Below, in pieces: positions 43,248 to 52,182 of a stretch of DNA of 64,000 nucleotides (position 1 is the stretch's first letter; the number at the start of each line of letters is the position of its first letter). Both the position numbers and the translations under genes were made by a program. Under the pieces are notes generated by a model, which saw nothing but the letters and a program-made list of their open reading frames with translations, made no database searches and was not told the origin of the DNA. Origin of the DNA: Streptomyces griseicoloratus (GTDB lineage Bacteria > Actinomycetota > Actinomycetes > Streptomycetales > Streptomycetaceae); the NCBI RefSeq assembly GCF_014534645.1, contig NZ_JACVQF010000187.1:124001-188000 (forward strand). Direction: 5' to 3'.

Positions 43248-45242
43248 TCAGCCGTGCCCGGGAATGGGGGCGCGTGCACGTCGCTCGTGCTCGCGCCGGC
43301 CCGGACGCTTTCCACCGGGGCGTCCTTGGCTCGTGCCGGACGGTTCGCGACGGAGCAGGAGTTCCTGGTCGCGCATCCGGCGCTTGACCTGCACCGGCAG
43401 CGCGCCGGAGACGGCCTCGCGCGCGAGCACGCTCGCGATGAGGTGCGCGACGCGCGACCAGTCGCAGTAGCCGTCGATCGCTGCCCGCTGGCGCGACTGG
43501 ATGTCCGGCTCCACCGCACGGCGCAGCGTGTTCAGTGCCTTCTGCGGATCGTCGCCGAGCGTGTCCACGAGGACCGGCAGCGGCGGGTCGGGGTGCTCGG
43601 CGCACTGGGTGGCGTAGAGCCGTTCGAGCTGGAACGCGTAGACCGCGCGTTCCATGGCCACCTCCGCCGTGATCGGGTCCACGGTTCCGTCCGGGCCCGC
43701 CAGTGGATCGGGCGACATGAGGAGCGGGGGGATGCCGTTCGCAAGCGCGGCGCCGATGCTGCTCAGGCCCGGGCGGCAGACGAAAGTCGCCCGTGGTGTG
43801 GCGCGGAGGGCCCGCAGGAACGTGCTCCAGTGCTCGTTGATCCATCCGAGGAGCGTCACGTTCGCGCGGGGCCGGTGCTCGAGCTCGCGGGCCAGCCACG
43901 CGCGGTCGTCCGCGCTGCCGCCCGCGAACAGGAACTGCGTCTCCTCCATCCGCGCCGCCAACGCCAGCATCGTGCGCCAGTGCCGGCGGCTGTGGGCGGA
44001 GAAGCCGTTGCCCTGCGAGACGAGCGCGACGCCGCGTGCATCCCGGGTGGTGAAGAGGTACCGGAGCGCCGGCCGGCGCCGGGCCAGGACGGCGCCGGCC
44101 CGCTCTGCGGCCTGTTCCGGGCAGAGCTCGCTGGCTTGGCCGAGCGGCGGGACGACCACATAGGGCTGCTCGCCCGACTCCAGCGACAGCCAGTCACGCC
44201 AGTTGACGGCTTGGTACCAGATCGTTCCGCTCTGAGGCATGCGGGCCATGATCTCCCGGCTGGCGGCCTCGAAGTCGGCCGAGGGATTGCGCCGCGGATC
44301 GGTCCCTGACGCGTGCAGCGCGTTCCAGAGTTCGCGTCGCGTGTGGATGGCCGGGGCGGACGCGGCCAGGAGCTCGGCCACTGCCGTCACCGGCTGCGAC
44401 GCCCGGGCCCGGCCCGCCAGCTTCCTCAGGCACGAGAACTCCTCGAACGCGTAGCGCACGGCATGCAGCGGTACTTCCTTCTGCTGCGCGTGCTCGGCGA
44501 GCTGGTGCAGGATCCAGGTCTCCGGCCGGCAGTCGTTGACGATGGCGGCCGCGCCCGCGCCGGCCTGGGCGAGCTCGAGGTTGTCCGCGATCCAGAGGAG
44601 AGCGGCCTCGCGGTTCAGGAGCTCCGGTCGCGAGAGGTTGGCGACATCGGCGGGTGTGATCGTCGCCGACTCCGAGTCGCTGTAGTGGAGGGGGATCACA
44701 TGGAGCCGCGCTGAGTTCTCGGCCTTGCGGCGAGCGTGGGCCGCGTCCTCCTGCCGCCGGATCGCTGCGGTGAAGGGGATCGGTTCCGGGAGCCCGGCGA
44801 GGGCTCCGTGCACGGCTGGTACCCAGCCCGTCGTGTGCCCGAAGGCTTGGGCGACGTACAGCGCACCCGTACGGGCGGACGCGCCGTGGACCGTCACACG
44901 GAAGTGGCCCGCGCGCCGGGGGTCCGGTCCGGTGGCGTAGAGCGAGGCCTGCGCCTTTGGCAGCGACGAGCCGTCGCATGGGACGAGCACCGCCAGCCTC
45001 TCGTCGCGGTCCGAGACAAGGATGCTGTCCGGTCCGGCCGCCAGGGCGAACGCCGCCTGGTCCTGGTCCGGCGGCGCGTCCCCGATCGGCAGCGACTGCC
45101 CGGCGACGGTGATCCGCGGTAGTTGTCCGGAGACGAGGTACGTCACCTCGACGCGCCCGAGCGAGAGCGTCACGGCGTTGCCTCGGAGGGCGCGGAACGG
45201 CTCGTCCGGCGGCGGATACGCGCACATTGCAGAGGCTGTCAC
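43248..45242 (-). CDS. large protein with glycosyltransferase-like C-terminus
   Basis: 664 aa; GTG start overlaps the upstream decarboxylase stop by 4 nt. I recognise no full-length family. The C-terminal half has a GT-B-like look: ARGVALVSQGNGFSAHSRRH, VTLLGWINEHWSTFLRALRA and TFVCRPGLSSIGAALANGIP, the last resembling the donor-binding loop of MGT/MurG-like enzymes. The N-terminal 250 residues are novel to me (VEVTYLVSGQLPRITVAGQS). Basic C-terminal tail. Middle gene of the operon with 11 bp to the thioesterase gene. Confidence 0.75.
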   Translation of the reverse strand: MTASAMCAYPPPDEPFRALRGNAVTLSLGRVEVTYLVSGQLPRITVAGQSLPIGDAPPDQDQAAFALAAGPDSILVSDRDERLAVLVPCDGSSLPKAQASLYATGPDPRRAGHFRVTVHGASARTGALYVAQAFGHTTGWVPAVHGALAGLPEPIPFTAAIRRQEDAAHARRKAENSARLHVIPLHYSDSESATITPADVANLSRPELLNREAALLWIADNLELAQAGAGAAAIVNDCRPETWILHQLAEHAQQKEVPLHAVRYAFEEFSCLRKLAGRARASQPVTAVAELLAASAPAIHTRRELWNALHASGTDPRRNPSADFEAASREIMARMPQSGTIWYQAVNWRDWLSLESGEQPYVVVPPLGQASELCPEQAAERAGAVLARRRPALRYLFTTRDARGVALVSQGNGFSAHSRRHWRTMLALAARMEETQFLFAGGSADDRAWLARELEHRPRANVTLLGWINEHWSTFLRALRATPRATFVCRPGLSSIGAALANGIPPLLMSPDPLAGPDGTVDPITAEVAMERAVYAFQLERLYATQCAEHPDPPLPVLVDTLGDDPQKALNTLRRAVEPDIQSRQRAAIDGYCDWSRVAHLIASVLAREAVSGALPVQVKRRMRDQELLLRREPSGTSQGRPGGKRPGRREHERRARAPIPGHG

Positions 45243-46819
45243 CGGGAGGTCTCGTTCGCGTGGAGGTCCCTGGCGATCATGTCCTCGTAGGTCTCCGGGC
45301 GCCGGACGAGCGTCTCGCGGCCGTGGTCCAGGACCACGATGCCCGGCTGGGGAAAGCAGAAAGAGTTGGAGAAGGAGACCAGGTAGGCCCCCGCGTCCAT
45401 GACCGCGAGCGTGTCTCCGACCCGGAGTGGGGGGAGTTCGACCGTTTGACGCAGGCAGTCCATCGGGCTGCAGGTGGGGCCGTCGAGGGTGTAGGTCTCG
45501 CTCCGGGAGTCGCCCCACCGCTCGGCATGGAAGATCTCGTGATACTCGCGGTGCAGGATGTGGGCGATGTTCTCGCCGGCATCCAGGATCGCGTGGGCGG
45601 GCCCCGCTCCGGGCGCGTTGAGGCTGTTGACCCGGCAGAGCAGTATCTGGGTGTTCCCGGTCAGCGCGCGTCCGGGCTCCAGCAGGACGCGAGGCGCCGG
45701 CCGGCCGGCGCGACGGAAGTGATCCTCGACCTGCTCGACGAGCAACGCCAGGTAGCGTTCGACGGAAAGCCTGCGGCCCACCCGCTCGGCAAGCGGCAGC
45801 GGCGAGGCATCGAGCGGAAGCGACGACGCATCGAGCGGCAGCACCGTCGGGACCGCCAGGCTCCCACCGAGGTCGAGCAGCCCCACGCCGAGGCCGAGCC
45901 GGGCGTGGAGCGCATCGCAGAACTCCAGCACCTCGCGGACGAAGCGCTCCAGCGTGTCCGCGTCCTCGATGGCCACGCCGCGGTGCGCGTGCAACCCGAC
46001 GACGCGCAGCGAGGGATGCGACAGGGCCTCCTCGTAGGCTGCCAGCGCCTGCCCTCCGGCGATCGGGATGCCGAACTTGCCCGACCAGCTGTCGGAGGTG
46101 GCCACGCGCAGGCCCACGTCGGTGCGCTTGCCGAGCTCCGCGGCGGCCTGTGCGACGAGCGCGATCTCCTCACGATGGTTCAGGTGAGTGAGCAGCAGAT
46201 CGCTCTGGACCAACGTGCGCGCGACACCCGGGGTCTTGCCCGGGCCGTTGTAGATGATCCTTCCGGGCTCGACCCCGAGCCGCAGGGCGAGCCACAGCTC
46301 GTACGGAGAGACCACCTCGGCTCCGACGCCGAGCTGCGAGAGCCTCTGGAGCACGGCCGGAACCGGATTGGTCTTGTAGGAGTAGAAGACGTCGACCCTC
46401 AGCGACCGGCCCGGCGGCACCTGCTGGAAGCGCCGGACGTTCTCGGCGAGCCGAGCGCCGTGGACGACGAAGAGAGGGCTCCCCCAGCGATCCGCCAGGC
46501 TCGACAGCGACTTCCCCTCCAGGCACAGCCCTCCTTCGGCGCGTGTCAGGCCCCATGTCTCGGGAGGAAGGGACTGCGAAGCTCCGGCCGCTGGGTTCGG
46601 GCCCCCTTCGGGAGCGATGACGGAGTGAGCGGACGACGCCGCGCTGCCGGAGCCGGTCCCGGATTCCTTGAGGGCCGCATTCGGTTCGGCGTCGTCGGCG
46701 GTGGCCGTACCGGGAAGCCGGCCGGTGTCGATCAGCTCCTGGCGCCGCCACGTGCAGATCGTCTGGTCGCTGATGTCGAGCACCTTCCGCCGGAACGCCG
46801 GCGGGTATTGCCTGGGCAT
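45239..46819 (-). CDS. PLP-dependent decarboxylase (fold type III) with IS3 OrfA N-terminus
   Basis: 526 aa. Residues about 95-526 are an ornithine/diaminopimelate-decarboxylase-like enzyme: the PLP lysine in VFYSYKTNPVPAVL, glycine loop near GLLDLGGSLAVPT, and the catalytic Cys in LDGPTCSPMDCL. Residues 1-46 are MPRQYPPAFRRKVLDISDQT and ICTWRRQELIDTGRLPG, the N-terminus of an IS3-type OrfA with its middle deleted, and the start uses the OrfA-style GGAGG-ACC-ATG. Residues 47-95 are Ser/Gly/Ala-rich linker. Likely amino-acid-derived substrate, possibly carrier-bound as in BtrK. Leads the operon. Confidence 0.85.
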   Translation of the reverse strand: MPRQYPPAFRRKVLDISDQTICTWRRQELIDTGRLPGTATADDAEPNAALKESGTGSGSAASSAHSVIAPEGGPNPAAGASQSLPPETWGLTRAEGGLCLEGKSLSSLADRWGSPLFVVHGARLAENVRRFQQVPPGRSLRVDVFYSYKTNPVPAVLQRLSQLGVGAEVVSPYELWLALRLGVEPGRIIYNGPGKTPGVARTLVQSDLLLTHLNHREEIALVAQAAAELGKRTDVGLRVATSDSWSGKFGIPIAGGQALAAYEEALSHPSLRVVGLHAHRGVAIEDADTLERFVREVLEFCDALHARLGLGVGLLDLGGSLAVPTVLPLDASSLPLDASPLPLAERVGRRLSVERYLALLVEQVEDHFRRAGRPAPRVLLEPGRALTGNTQILLCRVNSLNAPGAGPAHAILDAGENIAHILHREYHEIFHAERWGDSRSETYTLDGPTCSPMDCLRQTVELPPLRVGDTLAVMDAGAYLVSFSNSFCFPQPGIVVLDHGRETLVRRPETYEDMIARDLHANETSR

Positions 46820-46994
46820 GGTCCTCCGTGCAACTGGGATCAGTAATCCTCCAGCACCGTGACTGCGAGCAACAGCGGGAACATCCGTTTGGCGCCGGCA
46901 CCGGCGGCCGCCGGTACGCCCAGTGCGCCGGCGCCGCCTGCTGAATCTGCCGGTCATCCGACTGACGCACGCAGCGGATTCGTCCTGCCGGATG

Positions 46995-47897
46995 TCAGTT
47001 TCCGTACTGCAGCGGGCGGTAGGCCTTGTACTCGCTGCCCGCCGCCAGTCCGTAGGTCAGTGAGCGGTGGCTGGTGCCGTGAACGCTGCGCTGTTCGTAC
47101 GCCGTGTAGGAGCGGTGGGCGGCGTCGTTCCACTTCTCGAAGATGACGACGTGGCGGGTGTTGTTGTTGCCGATGGCGTCGATGACGAGGTCACCGGGCT
47201 GGAGCTCGCTCATGGCGATGGGCCGGGTGTGCCGGCGGTTCGCCAGCCCCACGGTGTTCGTGCCGGGTGTGGGCAGGCCCAGTGCCATGGAGGCGTAACC
47301 GGAGCAGTCCTGCCGGTAGCCGTCCCGCCAGTACGAGCCCTGGTGGTAGGGCACCGGGCGTCCGTTGTCGGCGGTGAGCCAGGTCGCGGCGCGTTGCAGG
47401 GTCTGCTGCCGTGAGGCGGGCTGAGGGTCGGGCCGGCCGCCGGCCTGTACGGGGACGCCCGGCAACCGGTCTTCGGGGATGTCCACCGCGACGACGGTGA
47501 GGAAGCCGGTGACGGGCTGGGTGATGTGTGCCATGAAGGTGGAGCAGGCGCTGCCCTCGCACACCCTGCGGCCGGTGTCGACCTGGTAGTCGGCGGTGAC
47601 GCGGTCCTGGCCGGGGGAAGACTGGTTGATCATTCCCACGGCGGGTGAGTCGATGTCCGGCGTGGTGTGCACGACCCAGCGCGTCCCCCAGGTGGGGAAG
47701 GATGCGGCGGCCTGCGCGGCGGCGGACCGGGCCTGCGTCGTGCCGGCCTGTGCGGGGGCCGCCGTGGCCGTCGCGTGGGTGGGTGGCGCGAGGCTGCCCG
47801 CGGCAAGGCCGGCCAGGGCGAGTGCGGGCAGCACCCGGCGCAGCACGGCGGGGCTCGGTGCGCGGAACAGGGGCGTGCGGTGGGGGAGGATGGACAT
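46995..47897 (-). CDS. secreted NlpC/P60-like cell-wall hydrolase
   Basis: 300 aa; ATG with GAGGA upstream. Signal peptide (LRRVLPALALAGLAAGSLAP) to about residue 40, then an unassigned region, and a C-terminal papain-like part: YWRDGYRQDCSGYASMALGL with the nucleophile Cys, LQPGDLVIDAIGNNNTRHVV with the catalytic His, and a polar third residue. Such enzymes cut peptidoglycan peptides. Transcribed alone, toward the biosynthesis operon. Confidence 0.8.
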   Translation of the reverse strand: MSILPHRTPLFRAPSPAVLRRVLPALALAGLAAGSLAPPTHATATAAPAQAGTTQARSAAAQAAASFPTWGTRWVVHTTPDIDSPAVGMINQSSPGQDRVTADYQVDTGRRVCEGSACSTFMAHITQPVTGFLTVVAVDIPEDRLPGVPVQAGGRPDPQPASRQQTLQRAATWLTADNGRPVPYHQGSYWRDGYRQDCSGYASMALGLPTPGTNTVGLANRRHTRPIAMSELQPGDLVIDAIGNNNTRHVVIFEKWNDAAHRSYTAYEQRSVHGTSHRSLTYGLAAGSEYKAYRPLQYGN

Positions 47898-48400
47898 GGA
47901 GTTCCTCTTTCGGGGGCGTGGTGAACGCTTTTTGACGGGTAGGCAGGTCAGGGCTCTCTGTGGCACCTCCGCTCCGGGGCTGCCGCGTCGCGTACGGGTG
48001 TGTACTCCGCGGCCGCGGCGCAGCGTGCCGCGGCCGGAGAGAACTGTGCGATGGGACTCGCTCGCGCGCCCGGTACTGCCGGTGCCGGCGGTCCAGACGT
48101 GTACGGGGGTCGATCCGGCCGCAGCCGTCCAAGTCCGCACCGATTCCGGGCCGTCGTCCGGCTCGGGGCCTTACGGCGCGCGGGCCGGTCGCCGTCAGCC
48201 GCACGGCGACCGGGTGCCTGCGGGGCGGTGCGGCGGTGCGGCTGTGCGCGGCCGCGGGGCCTGCGCCACCGGGCAGACCGCCTGCCGGTGGCTGCGGAAG
48301 AGCGGACGGGCAGGCGGTGGACGGCGTGGGCGGGTGCCGGCAGCCGGTGGCCTCCGCGCGAAGTGGTCGCGTGGCGGAGGCCACCGGCGGCGCTAGGTAT
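47898..48400. other. gene-free stretch
   Basis: About 500 bases with no supportable gene; the frames present are Arg/Pro/Ala-rich in all phases. It holds the promoter of the NlpC-like gene; nothing else is visible. Confidence 0.45.
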
Positions 48401-48682
48401 TCAGCGGTTGGTCCACAGGTTCCACGTCCAGGGCCACATCTTGCCCTCGGCGCACTGGTAGCGGTCCCAGTGGCCGCGGTCGATGCCCTGCTGGCCGGCC
48501 GTCTGGCAGCCGCCCAGGGTCATGTACTTGCCGCGGTGGACGTCGAGGCTGTCGGCCGCCTGGACGGCAGCGGCCCGGTGGGACGCCGCGCCGGGGACGG
48601 CGACGGCAGGAGCCGCCGCGCCCAGGCCCAGACCGACCACGGCGATCGCTGCGAAGGAGGACAGTGCGGTGCGTACACGCAT
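48401..48682 (-). CDS. small secreted protein, 93 aa
   Basis: ATG with AAAGGAT upstream. Signal peptide MRVRTALSSFAAIAVVGLGL to APAVAV (about 28), then a mature part of about 65 residues with two Cys (LGGCQTAGQQG and YQCAEGKMW) and a Trp-rich end (MWPWTWNLWTNR). No family recognised. Resembles the small secreted proteins at 22.9-24.0 kb in style. Confidence 0.72.
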   Translation of the reverse strand: MRVRTALSSFAAIAVVGLGLGAAAPAVAVPGAASHRAAAVQAADSLDVHRGKYMTLGGCQTAGQQGIDRGHWDRYQCAEGKMWPWTWNLWTNR

Positions 48683-48948
48683 GGTGAAGATCCTTTCGGT
48701 AGGGGTTCGACGTCGGTCCGAGCGGCGTCCGCGGCGCGGTGACGACCACCGGGACGCTCACCCTCGGGGGTGATCTGCTCGGCCGGTATGCAGAGTTTGC
48801 GCAGGAAGCTCCGGCGTCACAACCAGATCCCGCTTGCTTCACCGATGTCGGGATAAATACAGTCCTGACCTGCTGGGACGCGTCCGTCCCGGGACATGGG
48901 ACAGCCGGCGGGACGCCATTTGCCCGCCCTGCGGAAAGGCCCCGATCG

Positions 48949-49818
48949 ATGACCGGCCAACGACCAGACCGTCGCGCGGCAGCCAGGGAGCTGGGAGCCG
49001 CGCTGCGGAGCCTGCAGCAGCGTTCGGGGTGCACCCTGCGCAGCCTGGAGGCTCAGGTCCGGATCAGCGACTCGTCCCTCTCCCGCTACTTCCGCGGCGA
49101 GACCGTGCCGGCCTGGCCCGTGGTGCGGGACCTGTGCCGGGCGTTGGGCGCGGACCCGTCCGAGTACCGCGCGCTGTGGGAAGCAGCCGGACCGGCACGC
49201 CCCGACGAACCGGCCCGGAGCGAGGAGCCGGCCCTCACCGGCGGCTTCGACGGTGCCGACTCCGGCGAAGCCGCCGGTCCCTCACCCCACGCCCGCCCCG
49301 CCCGCCGGCGCCTCCTCAACGGGATCCGGTCCCGGCGTCGGGTCCTCGCCGCGGCCATCGCCGCTGCCGCGGTCGCTGCGGGCGGACTCGTGACGGGGCT
49401 GCTTGTCCTGTATTCCCCACAGGGCGTGCCCGGTGACGCGCCCGCGCAGGGAGCAGAGGGCGGCGCGGGCACGAGCGCCGAAGCCGGCGTGCTCGTCCAC
49501 AACGTCGAGAAGGCATGCCAGAAACCGCGCACGAACCATTGCGCGCTGTCCCTGGCCTACAGCCCCTACCGCCCCTACGTCACCTCCAACTCCGCCGACC
49601 GTGTCTGGCACCACGACCTGCTCCGCGCCCGCTGCACCGTCGCCAACGGCGTCACCGTGACCGACGAGAACCACAAGCACACCAGCATCTGGGTCCAGGT
49701 CGTACGCGACGGAAAGCACCTCTGGCTCCCCGGAATCCGCGTCCGCCCCGACCACCTGGACCAGCTCACCACCGTCCTGCCCGCATGCCCTGTGGGCACC
49801 GGCCGGCCGAGCCGGTAG
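48949..49818 (+). CDS. membrane-anchored XRE-type regulator
   Basis: 289 aa. Cytoplasmic N-terminal HTH (RELGAALRSLQQRSGCTLRS, VRISDSSLSRYFRGETVPAW), an acidic/Pro linker, one membrane helix at about 145-167 (VLAAAIAAAAVAAGGLVTGL), and an extracellular domain of about 110 residues with four Cys (VEKACQKPRTNHCALSLAYS, RARCTVANG, PACPVG). The layout suggests transmembrane sensing. It ends 311 bp before the ECF/CAP gene, same strand. Confidence 0.82.
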   Translation: MTGQRPDRRAAARELGAALRSLQQRSGCTLRSLEAQVRISDSSLSRYFRGETVPAWPVVRDLCRALGADPSEYRALWEAAGPARPDEPARSEEPALTGGFDGADSGEAAGPSPHARPARRRLLNGIRSRRRVLAAAIAAAAVAAGGLVTGLLVLYSPQGVPGDAPAQGAEGGAGTSAEAGVLVHNVEKACQKPRTNHCALSLAYSPYRPYVTSNSADRVWHHDLLRARCTVANGVTVTDENHKHTSIWVQVVRDGKHLWLPGIRVRPDHLDQLTTVLPACPVGTGRPSR

Positions 49819-50129
49819 GGGTTGCCCCCAACTACCGCTCACCGGATCGGACCCGACGGCGCCCACCCGCCCCGCACGCAGGGACCTGTGCGAAACTCGC
49901 CCCGCGATGGCCGAACACGCGTACGCACGCGTGGGTCCGCACGACGGAGTGGGAGTGACCCGGGCCGTTCTCTGCGTTCGTGAACTCCCGCGGGACGGCC
50001 GCCGCGGTTCACCGCGCTGCCCGGCGCGGACACACCGGCGAGGGCTTTTCTGTTATCCGGCCCTGTGCGGCGGCTCTCCTCTTGTGACAGGGCAGAGCGG
50101 TCCAGGACCGAGAAGGAGCGTGTACGAGC
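49819..50129. other. intergenic before the sigma-factor gene
   Basis: 311 bases with no gene. The stretch around 50.05-50.10 kb (GGCTTTTCTGTTATCC) is the least GC-rich and is the likely promoter region of the sigma/CAP gene; no convincing -10/-35 can be named. Confidence 0.4.
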
Positions 50130-51878
50130 GTGGCAGTGAGCAGCGGACCCGGCAGGGAGACGGTCGAGGCGGCACAGCGTGGCGATGTGCGAGCCCAGGA
50201 CGAACTCGTCGCCGGCTGCCTCCCGTTGGTCTACAACATCGTGGGCCGGGCCCTGAACGGGCACCCCGACGTCGACGACGTGGTGCAGGAGACCATGCTC
50301 CGCGTCCTCGGCTCGCTCGGTTCGTTGAACGACCCTGCCTCCTTCCGGTCCTGGCTGGTGGCCGTCACCATGAACCAGATCCGCCACTACTGGCGCGATC
50401 ACCGTACGGATCGGGCCAGTTCGGGCCTGCACGACGCGTACGACGTCGCCGACCCGGGGGCGGACTTCGTGGACCTGACGATCGTGCGGCTCGGTCTGGA
50501 AGGCCAGCGGCGTGAGGTCGCCGAGGCCACGCGCTGGCTGGACCCCGACGACCAGGCGCTGCTGTCGCTGTGGTGGCTGGAGGCGACGGGCGAGCTGACG
50601 CGGGCGGAGGTGGCGGCCGCGCTGGAGCTGTCACCGCAGCACACGGCGGTGCGCGTGCAGCGGATGAAGGCTCAGCTGGAGACGGCCCGGCTGGTGGTGC
50701 GGGCACTGTCCGCGCAGCCGCGCTGCGTGCTGCTGGACGACGTGGTCGCGACCTGGGACGCCGCCCCCTCGGCCCTGTGGCGCAAGCGCATCGCGCGCCA
50801 CGCCCGGGACTGCACGGTCTGCGCGGGCTTCCAGGCGGAGCTGGTGCCGGCGGAGGGCCTGCTGGTCGGGCTGGGGCTGGTGCCGGTGGGGGCCGGCCTG
50901 CTCGGCGGCCTCGGTGCCGGGACGGCGGACGCGACGCCGCTGTCCTACGCCGGGAGCGCGGCGGCCGAACCGGGCACGGCTCCGGGGGGCATGACATCCG
51001 GGAACACGGCATTCGGGAACACGGCATTCGGAGCCACGAGGTCCAAAGACACGGGACCGACGCCTGCCGATCCCCTCACCGCGTCCCACGGGCCGGTGGC
51101 GGTGGTGGGCCCCCGTACGAGCCGCCGCGCGCGGGGCCGGGAGCGGAAGCGGTCGGGCAGGACCGTAGCGGCCGCGGCCGCGGTGCTGCTGGTCACCGGC
51201 GGTGTGATAGCCGGGATCGCCGTCCTGACGCCGGACGGCGAGGGGGACACGGGACGGCCGGCGTCCGCGGGCGGTTCGGAGTCCGCCGTGCCCACCACGC
51301 CCGCGGCGCCGGCTCCGTCCGCCTCCTCCCCTTCGTCCTCACCGTCGTCCGGCGCCTCGGCCGACGCGTCCCGCAAGCCGAAGCCCTCGGCCACACCGCG
51401 CCCGGACAACTCCGACGCGAAGCCCTCCCCCGCACGCACCTCGACGCCCGCGAAGACACCGGCGCGGCCGGAGGCGGCGCGGCCGTCCGCGCCCGCCGCC
51501 CCCGCGGCCGGGGGTCCCGCCGCCCAGGTCCTGGCCGTCACCAACACCGAACGGGCCAAGGCAGGGTGCGCTCCCGTGACACTCGACGACCGTCTGGGCA
51601 GGGCGGCCCAGCTGCACAGCGAGGACATGTCCGCCCACGACTACTTCTCCCACACCGGCCGGAACGGCAGCAGCTTCGCCGACCGGGCCGAGGCCCAGGG
51701 TTATCCGAGTCCGGGCGCCGAGAACATCGCCCAGGGCCAGAACTCCGCCGCGAGCGTCATGCAGGCCTGGATGGACTCTCCGGGCCACCGCGCGAACATC
51801 CTCAACTGCTCGCTCAAGACGCTGGGCGTCGGCGTGGTCACGAACGACTGGACGTGGACCCAGGTGTTCGGCTACTGA
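50130..51878 (+). CDS. ECF sigma factor fused to membrane helix and extracellular CAP domain
   Basis: 582 aa from GTG (GAAGGAG upstream). Region 2 spans about 25-95 (PDVDDVVQETMLRVLGSLGS, WLVAVTMNQIRHYWRD) and region 4 about 135-190 (LTRAEVAAALELSPQHTAVR). A zinc anti-sigma-like motif H224-x3-C228-x2-C231 follows, then a membrane helix (about 340-362), a Ser/Pro/Ala linker, and a SCP/CAP domain (about 468-582: LAVTNTERAKAGCAPVTLDD, HDYFSHTGRNGSSFADRAEA, ENIAQGQNSAASVMQAWMDS). A sigma factor tethered to the membrane with an outward CAP sensor or effector; release by proteolysis is plausible. Confidence 0.9.
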   Translation: MAVSSGPGRETVEAAQRGDVRAQDELVAGCLPLVYNIVGRALNGHPDVDDVVQETMLRVLGSLGSLNDPASFRSWLVAVTMNQIRHYWRDHRTDRASSGLHDAYDVADPGADFVDLTIVRLGLEGQRREVAEATRWLDPDDQALLSLWWLEATGELTRAEVAAALELSPQHTAVRVQRMKAQLETARLVVRALSAQPRCVLLDDVVATWDAAPSALWRKRIARHARDCTVCAGFQAELVPAEGLLVGLGLVPVGAGLLGGLGAGTADATPLSYAGSAAAEPGTAPGGMTSGNTAFGNTAFGATRSKDTGPTPADPLTASHGPVAVVGPRTSRRARGRERKRSGRTVAAAAAVLLVTGGVIAGIAVLTPDGEGDTGRPASAGGSESAVPTTPAAPAPSASSPSSSPSSGASADASRKPKPSATPRPDNSDAKPSPARTSTPAKTPARPEAARPSAPAAPAAGGPAAQVLAVTNTERAKAGCAPVTLDDRLGRAAQLHSEDMSAHDYFSHTGRNGSSFADRAEAQGYPSPGAENIAQGQNSAASVMQAWMDSPGHRANILNCSLKTLGVGVVTNDWTWTQVFGY

Positions 51879-52182
51879 TCGGCCGACGGATGGTCAGCCG
51901 ACGGGCAGCACGGCCGGGAGCCTTGCCTCTGCGGGATGGACGACGGCAACGGGCTGGTGCGGCTGGCCATCTTCACCGGAAGTGGTGCCGGTCAGCATGC
52001 GCTCGCCCCGCCGTTCATCACGTCGGCGGCGGCGCACTGGCGCACCCCCCTCTCCGTCTCCACATCTCCTTCACCGCACAAGCATGCGATGATCACTTTC
52101 CGGTATGCTCCGGGACGCTCCATTCGCACCGCTGAGGGGGGATTCCTCATGCGACGCACCACCACGACATACCCAGGTGATC

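Noticed and set aside
45239-46819. Calling the decarboxylase start downstream to exclude the OrfA part
   Set aside because: No in-frame ATG/GTG with a ribosome binding site exists between the OrfA segment and the first conserved residues, whereas the OrfA start has GGAGG.
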